A stretch of DNA of 64,000 nt from Manis javanica. Taxonomy: Eukaryota > Chordata > Mammalia > Pholidota > Manidae. Numbering within the stretch: the stretch's first letter is position 1; each line of letters starts with the position of its first letter. This document shows positions 11,176 to 22,049 of this stretch, piece after piece. The stretch lies in assembly GCF_040802235.1 (NCBI RefSeq), contig NC_133167.1:1565001-1629000 (forward strand), given 5' to 3'. Made by a program: the position numbers and the translations under genes. The notes beneath the pieces are model-generated. The model ran no database searches. It was given only the letters and a program-made list of their open reading frames with translations, and was not told where the DNA came from.

Positions 11176-11884
11176 GGTGGGGGTGGGATCTGAGCGCCCT
11201 CAGGGCGTGCGGCACATCCATGTTTCATGCATGTCATCTCCGCTACACACACAAGACAGGTCCAGTGCGGAAGCACCTGTGGCTGTGACATTTCCTACCA
11301 CACCTTCAATCGGACCCACAATGAAGGGCATCTCCATGTTTCCCAGGACCGAAATGAAGCCAGATCCTGGAGGGAACTGTGTGTGGGCCTGCCAGGCGGC
11401 TGGAGGTACACAGGCGGGGTCCGTGGGCAGGAACCCCCATGCCGAGGGGACGGGCTGCAGGAACATTCCAGGCTGGCACCCACCGTCTTCACAGTGGCCT
11501 GGGGCTGAGTGGGCTGGTGAGCAAGGCGACACCTTCCGTGGCTCCAGGACCACCTGCTCACCTCCTCCCCATCCTCGGAGCCCCCCCACCCCTCCCCTGC
11601 ACCCTTCCTGAGCCCCTGCTGCCAGGCGGGGCTGAGAGAGCCATAGAAGTAACAAAGGTGGGAACATTGCTAGAATTCCCAGAACTCCCCCCTGTGAGCT
11701 GCATCTTCCCAGACTGCGCTTTCTTGGGGGTGAGTCCCTCCCGGTCCATGCCTGTCCTTCAGTCTGCCCTGCTTGGCCTTGCTGGGGTGCCTGCTGCTCC
11801 GGGGACCCTGGGATTGGGAGCCTGCAGGAGCTGCTCCCCTCGGCCTGTGCACACATGGGACGCCCAGGCCAGGCCAGGTGCCGC
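11176..11884. other. GC-rich sequence, no gene
   Basis: No supported gene. Overlapping frames of 172, 207 and 256 codons on both strands have no domain signature and cancel each other as evidence. Confidence 0.5.
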
Positions 11885-11996
11885 ACTGCGGCCTGTGCGG
11901 ACAGCTTGTTGCAGCTGCAACACCCCATTCTGCAGAGGCAGAAATGAATGCCTGAGGTCACAGAGCCCAACTGGGTCAGAGTTTGAATGGAACCTG
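11885..11996 (+). repeat. MIR SINE fragment
   Basis: CCATTCTGCAGAGGCAGAAATGAATGCCTGAGGTCACAGAG follows the MIR core order (ATTTTACAGA.GAGGAAACTGAGG ... AAGGTCACACAGC), ending with GGGTCAGAGTTTGAA like the MIR 3' core. Directly abuts the reversed MaLR LTR. Confidence 0.7.
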
Positions 11997-12487
11997 TACT
12001 AATTTCCTAGGGCTTTCACGACAAAGCACCAAAGTGTCTACAAGACACATCTTGTTTTCTAAAAATCACCACTCCACTGTGACTTGGAACAATGGGATAC
12101 ATTGTCGCACGGGTCCCGAGGCCAGAAGCCTGACGTCACGCCGCGGGCAGGGCTGGCTCCTTCTGCAGCTCCTCCCCACGTCTGGGGAATGGGGAATGCG
12201 GGCGGCCCTGGGGGTCCTTGGCTCATAGACCCCTCCCAGGGCCTCCTCCCCAAGTCCCCGTGTCTCTCTGAGTCTCTCTGAGTCTCTCTGAGTCTCTCTG
12301 TGTCTCTCCCCTTCTCTTCTCTTCTCAGAACACTTGTCCAGGACCCAAGGCCTGCCCGGGCAATCCAGGGTGGCCTTCTCTAGAAATCCTTCCTGACATC
12401 TGCTAAGACCCTTTTCCCAAATTAAGTGCCATCCCCAAGGTCCAAGTGGACCTACCTTCTCGGGGGCTCCACCACTCAGCCCCCCAC
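11997..12487 (-). mobile_element. ERVL-MaLR LTR (MST/MLT1-type), reverse
   Basis: Read on the plus strand it follows the antisense MaLR LTR almost throughout. The order is TTTCCTAGGGCT at the left end, GAGGCCAGAAG.C.GA, GGCAGGGCTGGCTCCTTCTG, GTCCTTGGCT.ATAGA, GTGTCTCTCTG, ATCCAGGGTGGCC, ATCTGCTAAGACCCTTTTCC, and TTCTCGGGGGCTCCACCACTCA at the right end. On the minus strand it begins TGTGGGG. It is about 490 bp, near full length for this LTR class. The 10-bp tandem repeat at 12,261-12,308 lies inside it. No internal retroviral sequence adjoins it. Confidence 0.88.
12261..12308. repeat. 10-bp tandem repeat within the LTR
   Basis: Four perfect or near-perfect copies of (A/T)GTCTCTCTG followed by a partial one. 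Family consensus at this place has a short TGTCTCTGTGTC segment, so this microsatellite most likely grew from the LTR's own motif. Confidence 0.9.
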
Positions 12488-13600
12488 AGGACCCTAGAGA
12501 GTAATTGTGCCAAGGTCCGGGCCGGGAAGGTCCGCAGCCTGCAGCCAGGATGGAGAGGGCACCGGCCAAGAGCCAGGACAAGGTGAGGGCAGGGCTGCCA
12601 GACCCCCACCCTCTCGATGCACCTCCATTGGGGTTGAGACCCAGGAGCCCCCAGGTGATTCCCGCATGCATAATACTTGGGGAGCTTTGATCCAGGGAGG
12701 TGTCCGATCAGCAACTAAGAGAAGCCCAGGGCTCCAGAGATGGGCAAGGCCGGGCACGTCCTCTCAGATCCCCGTGACCGCATGGCTGGCTGCACCTGGA
12801 GGAGGAAGAACCTCATCTCAAAAGCTGCTCCCAGTGCCCCGGCTCCCAAAGCAGTGGTGCTGGGCCGTGCTGGGAGCAGCCCCCACCAGCTGGCAGAGCA
12901 TGTGGGCACCACCTCCCCAGCTGCACAGTGAGGGCCTCGTGGTGTCAGCTTGAAAGCAGCCACGTGGGAGTGTTTGCACCACAGCAATGGGCACAGGGGC
13001 CAAAGGCAGGGCTTTCCTCTTTGGTGAGCCAGGTAGCCGTGCACCAGCTCCCCACTGCTGGGGCCTCCCTGGAGCCGCCTGCAATGCCGCTACGGGGTCC
13101 CTTCTGTGCGGGTGTCTTGCTGCCAGGAAACAGATGCCAGGCCTTCTTGCTGGTTTGCGAAACAAGAGCAGAATCTGAGGTTTCCAGAAAAATAAAACAA
13201 AACATGAAAATAAACCTGTCAAGGTGGAAAACACCATTTTTCTTACAGGGTCGATAAGCTTGGCCTTCAGTGTGACCGTCGTTCTGGCCCAAAGTGCTGA
13301 GTGCTTGAGCTTCATGGCAACTTTTTGAACTGTCAACAACCTTTTTCCTGTATTTTCCTGGCTGTGGCCGGGTCCAGGTCGGAATTGTTATGACCACAAG
13401 GAGTGGGGTTTCTATAGATACAGATTTTTGACAATAATATCTTTGTTTTAAAAAGCTAAAGATAGAATATCTCTTTTTAAGGGGCTATCGCAGTTTATCA
13501 CCTGTTAAACTCATTCTAGTATTTGCACAATGAGGGGGTAAATACTTAGAATACACCTTAGCCACTTTCTGAGGCTGAGCGGCCATGCCTATCAGCGTGC

Positions 13601-13601
<1 letters not shown>
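12488..13601. other. Mixed sequence, no gene
   Basis: GC-rich to about 13,150, then AT-richer. No repeat family recognised. Donor-like CAAGGTGAGG at 12,580-12,589 has no supporting exon. Confidence 0.45.

Positions 13602-13648
<47 letters not shown>
13602..13648. repeat. (TG)n microsatellite, about 23 units
   Basis: Uninterrupted 47-bp TG run; the longest pure dinucleotide array in the window and hence the most likely to be length-polymorphic. Confidence 0.97.
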
Positions 13649-13649
<1 letters not shown>

Positions 13650-14264
13650 TGTTTTTAAATCTGCTTTCGGGGAGCTGGCCCTCATCACACCAGCAGAGGT
13701 CAAACCTGCTTATGGGAAAAACAGTGTGGGAGGCTGCGCACAAGGTGTCGACCACAAGGTCAATCTTGCTTTTGAACAATAACCACTCCAAACGCAGCCT
13801 GTTAGCACCTTGCAGAGGTTGTCAGAGTCGCTTGCTAAGGTGAAGGGGTGAAATGCTGGGGAGAAAATTGAATCCCCCCAGGCTGAAGCTCAGGCTGCAT
13901 GGGATTTCCTGGACCAACCAGGTCAGCTTACCTCTCGGAGGACTTGCAGAGCCATGCCTAGCAAAAAGTCCAAGCTTTTGAGACAGAGAAAACCCCCCAA
14001 ATTTTGGGCTCCTGCACCTTAAAGGAATGGATTTTTCAGCTACGGAAGTTGAAGGTGTGGGGCTATGCGGGCAGTGGGGCGCAGCGGAGTCAGAGCCTGT
14101 GGGCGGGGCCAGCTCTTGTGGTCACTAGCATGTGGCCTCAGGCAGGCTCTGTGCCTCTCCGGATGGCCCAGCATGACGGGCCCCGAGTCGGCCACCCCTG
14201 CGCCCACCCACACTGGGCTTCGTGCAGCCAGGGATCCAGCAGGGGTGCGTCCTGAAGGAGGTGT
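13649..14264. other. Unique sequence, no gene
   Basis: No gene or recognised repeat. Confidence 0.45.
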
Positions 14265-14740
14265 GGGGGGGAGTTTATGTGTCATTAAGCCACAGATGAG
14301 TTTGCATCTGGGTGCCCAGAGGTTTGGTTAAACATTCCTATGAGTGTTTTTATGAGGGTTTTGGATGAGATTAACATTTAAATTAATAGACCGAGTAAGG
14401 CAAATCGCCCTCCCTGATGTGGGGGGCCTCGTCCAGCCAGCTGAAGGGTCCCCTAGAACCAAAGGATGACCCTCCCTCAGATCAGGAGCCCCCCTGCCCG
14501 GCCACCTCTGGGCCCGTGTCAGCCTCTTCCTGCCTTTGTTCTCCAGCTGAACTGGCAGCTCTGTCTGAGGGCCGAGCCTCCAGCCTTTGGACAGGGACTG
14601 ACACCACTGGCCCCTCTGGTCCTCCGGCTCGAGGACCGCAGATGTGGGGGCTTGCTGGCCTCCACAGTCATGAGGCTCTTCCTATAACGAATTTCACATT
14701 CCTCCCGTTCACGTTCCTCAGCTGCTGGCAAGACCCGGTA
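14265..14740 (+). mobile_element. Old LTR-like interspersed repeat, copy B
   Basis: Longer copy of the family at 6855-7140. Landmarks in order: GATTAACATTTAAATTAATAG, then ACCGAGTAAGGCAAATCGCC, CCTCCCTGATGTGGGG, GGACTGACACCACTGGC.C, CCTCCACAGTCATG, CTTCCTATAACGAATTTCAC, and a diverged CTGTTTCTCTGGAGAACCC-like end. Together these match a ubiquitous ancient mammalian repeat with an ERVL-like terminus. Formal name uncertain. Confidence 0.7.
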
Positions 14741-15194
14741 GAGCTCCCTGCGGGCTGGCTGGCACCAGGATGCCTCAGGGCAGTACCGCTAGATGGAGAA
14801 AGACCAGCCACCCACACCCAGGGCCACAGACTGGTGAGACGGCCATCCCCAGGGCACAAGGGCAGGAGGAGGCGTGCCCGGGGGCAGGCAGTCCCCACAG
14901 AGGGCTCTCGTGGGCTCAGGACACCTGACAGGCATCCAGGAAGTGTTGATGGGGAAGCTGATTTTGAGGTGGCCAGTGGCTGGAGGCCAGTGGAGACCAT
15001 CTGTCCATGCCTACCCAAGGCCACAGCCTCAGGCAGCCCCCAGCTCCACCCCACACACATGGCTTTGAAGTCACTCGCCCCGTAGAGCCCTCCCTGCAGG
15101 GGGCACCACACCAAGCCCCCGGGCACTCCCGTCTCCCAGGTCCTCGCCTGCCTCTCCCAAGACTCATTTCAGTTGTAATGATGAGATGCTGATG
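14741..15194. other. GC-rich sequence, no gene
   Basis: GC-rich; nothing supported. The end (15,170-15,190) has AATGATGAGATGCTGATGAG, which superficially resembles snoRNA C boxes; see rejected items. Confidence 0.45.
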
Positions 15195-15410
15195 AGGATG
15201 TGAAAGTGCTCATTCACGCATTCAATTCCTCTACTCCAGAGGCTGCTGAGGTGCATGAGCTTCCTGTCCTCAAGGGTGTCTGAGAAGCAACGAGCCAGGC
15301 ATGGTGACAGCTGGACAGCTCTCATCGGACAGGACGGGGCACCTGGTGGCACAGAAGGGTCCTCCAGACACAGCTAGCTGGGCTTGCCTGGGGCAAGATG
15401 AGGGCGGCTG
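15195..15410 (-). repeat. L2 LINE 3' fragment, reverse
   Basis: Plus-strand order CTCATTCACGCATTCAA, GAGCTTCCTGTCCTCAAGGG, CAGACACAGCTAG follows antisense L2 3' sequence (TCATTCATTCAACAA ... TCCCTGCCCTCATGGAGCT). Diverged; right edge vague. Confidence 0.55.
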
Positions 15411-15739
15411 CTGGGCCAGACGGTGGGCAGAGCCAGTCTGCTGGCCCATGACAGCTCCGGGGGGCCAGGAGGCACCAGGGCCTGCAGAGCTGTCTCTGCT
15501 GAAACACAGTCTTCCCTCCCCACCCCGGCAGAGCAGCCCCTTGCCTGGGAGATCCTGTCCTGCCGTCCCTGGTCCTCGGCTCATCTGGACAAGCTCCAGA
15601 CAGAGGGAGCCCCTCTCTAAGTGCCCTCTCTGCCCTGCAAACTGGGCTGGCCCACTGCCTGGTGGGGGGAGGCAGGAGTTGCATGTGCCATGGGTGGGGC
15701 ATTCCACAGGCAGCACCCATTGGACCCATCTCAGCCCTT

Positions 15740-15850
15740 CAAAGGAAGGATTGTTAGACGCTCCTTTTTAAAGAAGTTGCATAATTTTCCCAAAGCCGCA
15801 TGGCTGCCAATGGAATAGAGGATGGGGACCCTGTGCCCACTCAGGACCAT
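15740..15850 (+). repeat. MIR SINE fragment
   Basis: AAGTTGCATAATTTTCCCAAAG.CGCATGGCTG..AATGGAATAGAGGATGGGGACC fits the MIR core (AAGTAACTTGCCCAAGGTCACATGGCTAG.AAGTGGCAGAGC.GGGATT). Confidence 0.65.
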
Positions 15851-16014
15851 GCCTGCTGAGATGCTGCCTGCCCTCCCTTCCCACATGAGACGGGGCACCT
15901 GCACGCTGCTGGGTCCCTGCCCGCCCCACCCCGCCAAGCCCTGTGCAGAGGAAATCCTCGTGCTGCACCAGAGGCTGGAGAAGGGAGTGGAAGGCTCCCG
16001 CCAGCGTCCCGGGT

Positions 16015-16165
16015 GGGGAGCTTTCTTTGAAGGTCATGAGGATGCTTTGGAACTTGCTCCAGGTAGTGGCTGCATATCTTATGGATAATCTACATGCTGC
16101 TGAAACACATGCTTTACAACCATTCATTTTATGTTACATCATTGCACCTCAATTTTTTTAAAAAG
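16015..16165 (+). mobile_element. L1M 3' end fragment
   Basis: GTCATGAGGATGCTTTGGAACTTG..CAGGTAGTGGCTGCATA followed by CATTTTATGTTACATCATTGCACCTCAATTTTTTTAAA. This is the diverged old-L1 3' UTR order (GTGATGAAAATGTTCT ... TTTTATG.TATGTGAATTATACCTCAATAAA) with its A/T tail. Confidence 0.7.
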
Positions 16166-16254
16166 GAAAAAAGTGGCATCAAGTGCAACAACAGACCTCA
16201 GAGGCAGGTTAGCTACATTCTCAGCAAACATCAGGCCCTCTGCACCCTCCCCGA

Positions 16255-16400
16255 CATGTGTGAGCTGAGCTGATCCGTAAGCCACCTGCAGAGGTGCAGT
16301 TGCCCCATTTACAGTTGGGAAAATGGGGCTTGGGGTCTCCAAAGTCAAGTGTCACCCTGCCACCACCCAGCAGTGACCTAGAGCAAGTGACATGGCCCCA
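16255..16400 (+). repeat. MIR SINE fragment
   Basis: TGCCCCATTTACAGTTGGGAAAATGGGGCTTGGGG corresponds to the MIR segment around CATTTTACAGATGAGGAAACTGAGG. Confidence 0.6.
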
Positions 16401-17959
16401 GACTCCTGGGAGGTGAAGTAACGAGGAGAATGGGGAGCTTACCAAGCTCTCCTTCAAGGCCAGTGAGATGCGGATGAGCTGCCGTGTCCCTTGTGAACGG
16501 TCCCCGAGACCTGTGACATGAGGGAATCAGGAGCCGCGATGGCCGCATCTCCAGCTCTGGCCTTCAATTCACCCACCTTCTCTTCCTTGTGCACCTGCTC
16601 AACCGCTGCCCAGGGGACTCACTCAGAACGGGCCCAGGAGGAGTTCCTGTGGCTGGGGCACCAGGTCACACCCAGCCAGGGGCCACCCTCAAAGCTAACA
16701 CGCTGGCCCTGGGAGGGCTCAGCATCCAGACAATGGAAGAGCAAAGATTAAACCTAAAAATTCTCCTTGGTCTAGGATTCTGAGCTGAAGAAATGACTCA
16801 TTACAAGCAACAGAATCTTCAAGTTAGACAGATGGGGCAAAACTCTGAAATGTGCTCGTCTGCCTAATTTAGAATAATTGCAATCCACTACATCAGGGCA
16901 TCAGACTTCCAGCATCTAGTGAGATGCTTGGGGCGAGGAGGGGCGTGCTGCTCTGCAAATTAAGATGAAGCTGAAAAGGCCAGTTTGCTGGCTTGTGCCC
17001 AGAGCTGTCATTCTCTCTCCATCTCCCTGTGGTTGCACCCGCTGCCCGCCAGTCAAAAACCAACTGCTCGCACATCAAAGACTGGAGCCCTGGGGGGCGG
17101 GGGAGAGGCAGGCTGCACGGCCCTGATGACCTTGGGGGCAAGGGCAGAGCCCCCAAGTCCTAGAGATGCTGGCCCCGCCTGGCTCAGGCCTTCCAGGCAA
17201 CGGCGCCCAGAGCCACTCCAGGATCCTGGGTGGCTCCTGCTGTGCCAGAGTCCTGTTTTGCCAGACCCACGGAAGAGGGTTTTGCAGCTGGGACAGAATA
17301 TACACCTCCAATGGGACAATCTGCGTGTCTCAGGGTGCATGCCTCCAGTGCCAACAACCTCACACTCCAGACAGAAACTGGGCCCCCACCCCCGTGCCCA
17401 AGGGGAAGAATCTTGTTCAAGGTTACCAGAATAACTAAAACCTTTTCTCCTGAGGCTTTGCTGATGAATGTTGCTCCATGAGCATCCGGTGGAATGAGGG
17501 GTCGAGTCCCAGTCACTCCTTGTCTCCATTTTCTCTGCACAGATACCCACCAAGTTCCAACTGACTAAACCAGAGCTTTAGAAATAGATACCATGACAGC
17601 GCAGCAGGCCACTCATCCCTCTTGTAAGCCCAAGTCCTCCTGACACCCAGAGACTCAGGATCCTTCCGTTCAAACCCAACACTAGGGCATCCCAGACACG
17701 GCCTGCAGTGGCTGAAGGGCTGGAGGTACTGGCTTAAACACCATCAGCAGCTCGACAGAAACCAGACACAGAGGCGAGGAAAGGACGGTTCCTGTGCCAT
17801 CTCCTCAGAGCCTGGGCTCCCGGTGCGTCCTTCCACACGCCCACCTCGGGCCGAGCAGCAGCCTGCCCTCCCATGTTCCCACACGGCTGCTGCGCGGTGA
17901 GCAGAGCAGGCTGCCCTCTGCACCCCACGGTCCCGTCTCTCAGAAGCCCCCAGGCCCTC
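16401..17959. other. Unique sequence, no gene
   Basis: No supported gene or repeat. Overlapping frames at 16,985-17,553 occur on both strands without domains. Confidence 0.45.
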
Positions 17960-18075
17960 CCTCCAGGTAGTTTAAGTTTTCCTTCCTGCTGAGCACAGAG
18001 GATTGGTCTGGACTGTTCTCAGGACCCAGCGGGGCCTCACGCTTCACAGGCACTCCATCAACACTGGCTGAATCG
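17960..18075 (+). repeat. L2 3' end, possible
   Basis: Ends CAGGCACTCCATCAACACTGGCTGAATC, like the L2 terminus (GTAGGCACTCAATAAATATTTGTTGAATGAA). Only the last part is convincing. Confidence 0.35.
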
Positions 18076-18529
18076 GACACCGCCCTTAGTGTGCCGTGAT
18101 TACCATTCAGTTAAATAATTCAGGCTGCCCTTTACATTTTCACTTTTATGCCCCAACCACTGAAGGCCAAATAGCACACTGACACCGTGGACCCCGCGCC
18201 AGCCAGGCAGGCTGCCTCCCCCAGGTCAGGTCCTGGAAGTCCTCGAGTGGTTTACAGGTGCGCCAGGGAAGTGCAGGTGGCCCGCTCAGAAAGCTGGGTC
18301 TGCCCGGGTTGCACCCCCTCCTAGCAGAGCCTCTGGACGTGGCCTGCCGCCCCCCTCCATTGCACGGGACAGGTCTGTGCTCTGCCACCCCCGCGGGTCG
18401 TGGCGGGGACGTCGGTGCCGCAGCCACAGCCCTGGACCAGCTTCTCTCAGGGCGCCCTCCCCGCTGCTTCCCTGCCGAGCTGTCTGGAGCCCCTGGACCA
18501 CTTGGAGCTGCTGCAGAAAGCGGGGTGGG

Positions 18530-18720
18530 AGCAGCGGATATGAGCAGGCGCTTTACAAACCATAAACAGCAGAAAATTTATGCCTGAATGGCAGAGGGGA
18601 TCAGTGTGTTTTGGCTTTTATGGGATATTCCTGATCACCTGTACTTTGCCTTTCAGCTTTATTTGATAAAATCAAAATACCTGCCCTGGTGGTAAAGCAG
18701 GTGTTCAAATGGATGTGACG
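18530..18720. promoter_or_regulatory. Candidate regulatory element, weak
   Basis: AT-richer non-repeat island with HOX/CDX-like words (TTTATGC, TTTTATGGG), GATAAAATCAAA and CACCTG/CAGGTG E-boxes between GC-rich flanks. Based on composition and motifs only. Confidence 0.22.
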
Positions 18721-19159
18721 CTTGGGAAGCCAAGCTGCTGGGAAGCAGGTGCCCCCCCCCCGGGGCCCAGTGCCAGGAGAAAGGACAGCCAGGCAGCACT
18801 CCGGTCCACGCTGTTTTTGCTGGTCAGAGACGGCCTCCCCCAGCCCTCAGCCCTGGGCGCACCCCTCACTCTGGCCGCAAGCATTAGGCCTCCGCCTGAG
18901 GGCCAGGCCACCCAAGAGCCAGGCCCTGCCCCAAGACCTGTCCTCCTGCCGGGTGGGGCGGCTTCACGTGGGGGAGCCTCAGCATGTCCAGACCCAGCAG
19001 GAGAGGTTCCCCAGGGGCTAGAATGACACCTGGATGAAGCAAGGCCTCCCCCGGGCAGAGAGCCCGGCTACCAATGGGTAGGGACAGGATGACCTTCAGC
19101 TGTGGCACCTGCTACCCAGGCGTGACTGTTTTCAGGGGCTGGCTTGCATTAGAGCAGGC
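18721..19159. other. GC-rich sequence, no gene
   Basis: Includes a run of ten C at about 18,752-18,761. No gene evidence. Confidence 0.4.
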
Positions 19160-19285
19160 CTGGCGCTGATTGGCTGGCCCTCACAACAGTCAGACTGTCC
19201 CTGGGTGGCTGGCTTTCAGAGGGCAGGGTAGTTGCTGATTGGCTGGCTTTCCAGAGGGAGGGCTGTCCCGATTGGCTGCTTTCAG
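19160..19285 (-). promoter_or_regulatory. Cluster of three CCAAT boxes
   Basis: Three GATTGGCTG copies (reverse-strand CAGCCAATC) at 19,168-19,177, 19,237-19,246 and 19,270-19,279. They are embedded in a loosely repeated phrase (GGCTGGCTTTCAGAGGG, GGCTGGCTTTCCAGAGGG, GGCTGCTTTCAGAAG). CAGCCAATC is the preferred NF-Y core. The repetition suggests either a promoter-like CCAAT array or simply an imperfect tandem duplication that copied one box. Confidence 0.45.
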
Positions 19286-19789
19286 AAGCACGTGTACCGA
19301 TGGGAAGTTCTTAATCAGCTAGGATGTGTTTAAATACCGATGAGTTAAAAGTCCTGGTGGTATTTTTCTGTGGCCAAAGTATCGCTGGCCTTTTCCTAGG
19401 CTCTTCTAATTCAAACACAGGCTTCCAACGAGAACATCATAAGCTGACTAGCCCCCGGATCAAGCGTGAGCAATTCTGACCCCAAATCCTAAGCATTCCC
19501 TTGGTCTAACTCGTGCCGGGTCTGGCGCTGACCAGGCCAGCGATTAGCCCTTATGGTCATGGCTGTAGCGGGTGTGGCTGCACGTACACGGACGCTGGTA
19601 GAAAAACCCCAGTTCAGCCCCGGCCCCCTCCCCGCCTCCAGGAGCTGGGTTCGCCAGCTGTGGGTGGGGGGTCACCACACTGCTCTCTAGTAGGACCATC
19701 ACAGGGGTTCAGTAAGCCCACGAGTGTGCGAGGGCCTAGTCCAGGAAGCCGGGCGAGGCCAGGCCACCCGGCTCACGTGTCTGGGGAGG
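19286..19789. other. Unique sequence, no gene
   Basis: Nothing recognisable. Confidence 0.4.
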
Positions 19790-19885
19790 CATCATCACCA
19801 AGGAGGCTGAACTTTTCTAGCTGGTCGTCCACATCTGTCAAATGCAAGGTGGCACTTAGGGGACCCTACCTGCCCCGAATGACTG
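19790..19885 (-). repeat. MIR SINE fragment, reverse, possible
   Basis: CACATCTGTCAAATGCAAGGTGGCACTTAGGGGACCCTACC fits antisense MIR (CTCATCTGTAAAATGGGGATAATAG..CCTACCTCATAGGG). Confidence 0.5.
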
Positions 19886-20959
19886 GTCCTGAGTAGCGGT
19901 TCTCACCGTGGATTGCCCAGGAGGGGTGTTATCTCCCTCTTTCTGTCGGCCAGCAGTGCAGGAGTTGCTGGGAATTCGAGCCGCCAAGGGCTCTGGGTGA
20001 AGGTCTCAACTCCCAGTAAGATATCCCCAGGCTTCCACAATGGCACATCTAAATTCCATGTTTGTGTTGGACGATCAGTGAGGCTGATCACGTTTTGTCC
20101 CTAACATGGAGTGACATCTTCTGAATCTCTGCATATTGCTGTTTTCACTGAGCCACATGTGACACTTCAGCATGCCAAATGCTTTTTAAAAAATAGACCT
20201 GGCTCAGAAACAGCGGCCCAGAAGAACACTGACGGGATATGGCTTTTATGAAAACACAAAATGTTACCAAAAAAAAAAAAAAAATGGGAAGAATTATTTG
20301 GAAAGAGACATTTGTTCTGGGCACATATTCAGGGGTGACAGCCCACGGACAGGAGCCGTTCACATTAGTTTGGCTCAGTTCCCCAGTCTGAGAGAAACGT
20401 GGACCAAATCTCACCTCCTGCAAAGTGGGAGCACCACCCGACTCTACCATGCTGCCCAGATGTGTCGGGATCAGTGAGACAGGACGTGACATCAGTAGCC
20501 TGGGAAGCAGAAGCCACGCTCCAAGGAGACTCCTTCTCGCCTGCTGCCGGCCCAACAGGCCCCTCTCGCGTGCAGCACGGGTGTGACCCACACCCCATCC
20601 TTCTGCCAGCCTGGCCCTGCACTGAGGTGGGTTGTAGTCACTTACAGGCCGCAGCTCCCGGCCTCTGCATGTGCTCCTTGCCGTGCAGCCAGGTGCCTAC
20701 AGATTCCCCTCCGGCTCTCTCCTTCCCCCCGACACAGTCCCACCACCGCCATGTGGCCCCACCTGTCTTCCTGGAGCCCCACCTTGGGGACAAAGGGTCT
20801 CCCCCTTCGGCCACAGGCTACTGCTCCCCTCGGCCGCATGCTCACCTCCTGCTGGCCTCCCAGGGGCCTTGTCCTGCCAGGTGAGCCCCCTCCCCTGTCT
20901 CCAAGCTTTCTTCCCTCTGGCCATCTCCCCCAGTCCTGCACATACAATCCGTTCTCCCA
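19886..20959. other. Unique sequence, no gene
   Basis: Contains an A16 run at about 20,269-20,284 with no SINE body in front of it. The frames at 20,399-21,078 are chance-like and overlapped on the other strand. Confidence 0.45.
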
Positions 20960-21320
20960 TCTTAGGAAACAAACAAGACCAAACTATCGGAGTGAAAAGA
21001 TCACTGGTCACCGGGGTTCAGGGCAAGGGGGGGAGGGACGAGAAGCAGCACATGGGGCACTTTGAGGAAGGTGCATGAGGCCACAGCGGTGGGCGTTGGA
21101 CAGCAGGCCAGGTGTCACACCCATCGAACCCTACAGCACAAGGGCGAGCCCTAAAGTGACCATGGGCCTCAGTAAAGATGAGTCGCTGCTGTGCTGCACA
21201 CCTGTTGATGCTACTGTTCAGGGTGGGGCGGGACACGTGGGAGCTCTCTGTACTTTCTGTGCAATTTCTGTGAACCCAAAACTGCTCTAAAAAATAAAAT
21301 CTAGTTTTAAAAACCCCTTT
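20960..21320 (+). mobile_element. L1M 3' UTR and tail
   Basis: AAAGATCACTGGTCACCGGGGTTCAGGG.AAGGGG, then CTCTCTGTACTTTCTGTGCAATTTCTGTGAACCC and AAAACTGCTCTAAAAAATAAAATCTAG, matches the old L1 3' end (GTTGCCAGGGG... ; TCTGTACTATCTTTGCAACTTTTCTGTAAATC ; AAACTATTCTAAAATAAAAAG). 3' terminus and A-rich tail intact, middle diverged. Confidence 0.75.
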
Positions 21321-22049
21321 CATTGTGACTTTCAAGTAAATGGCATCGTATGAATAGGAGTTCAGCTCACAGAGTCCAGGGGAAGGAAGGCTAAGCTGGG
21401 GAAGCTGGAGCCGTGTGGGGCACGGATGCCACCTGCTGCCACCTCTGCTGGAAAGGCTTTCCTCAGATGGAGGAAAGAGGCCCATCCGCCACCTGCCATT
21501 CCCTGAAAGGGCGGCAGGGCTCAGGATTAGACAGGCGGCATCGGCCCACTGACGCCCCTGCCTCAGGGGCAGCTGGCAGGAAGGGGGCCTCCCCACCGCG
21601 CCCAGCAGAGCTGGGGTTCCCCACTATGTGAAAGCACAGAGGAGGGAAGGAGTTTCATTCAAACTACAGGGCGGAAGACACATTGCCCCAGAGCAGCCTC
21701 CGAGGCCAGGGTCACCGACGTGGGCGTGCAAATGGGGTGCTGCGTCTCTGCCCGTCAGTGCAGACAGGCCCGGGCACTAACTCCGCACAGCAGGTAGGGA
21801 GAGCCACGGGGAGGGCCACAAGGAGGGTGTCACTCACAAGGAGCCCACTTGCACCTGCTCAAGGTTCCTGCAAGTCTGTGCCCAGGAGTCCTCTCCCCGA
21901 GGACTACCCCGAGTGTGAGCAATCCTGCTGAGGGCATTCAACACCCAAAAGCTGACAACGGGAAGGTTGGCCAGGAGGCACTGAAGCCATCTAGACACTA
22001 AATGTTTACTATGAATATGGCTACACAACACACAGATGTTAAGAATTCC
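21321..22049. other. Unique sequence, no gene
   Basis: No gene or named repeat. Confidence 0.4.

Noticed and set aside
15165..15250. snoRNA-like C/D boxes (AATGATGA, CTGATGAG, GCTGAGG)
   Set aside because: No terminal stem, wrong spacing, and the right part belongs to an L2 fragment.
17490..17520. tRNA B-box-like GGTCGAGTCCCA (also near 31,211)
   Set aside because: No A box or cloverleaf upstream in either place.
20255..20300. A16 run as a SINE or processed-pseudogene tail
   Set aside because: No SINE body, no gene similarity upstream and no target duplication visible.
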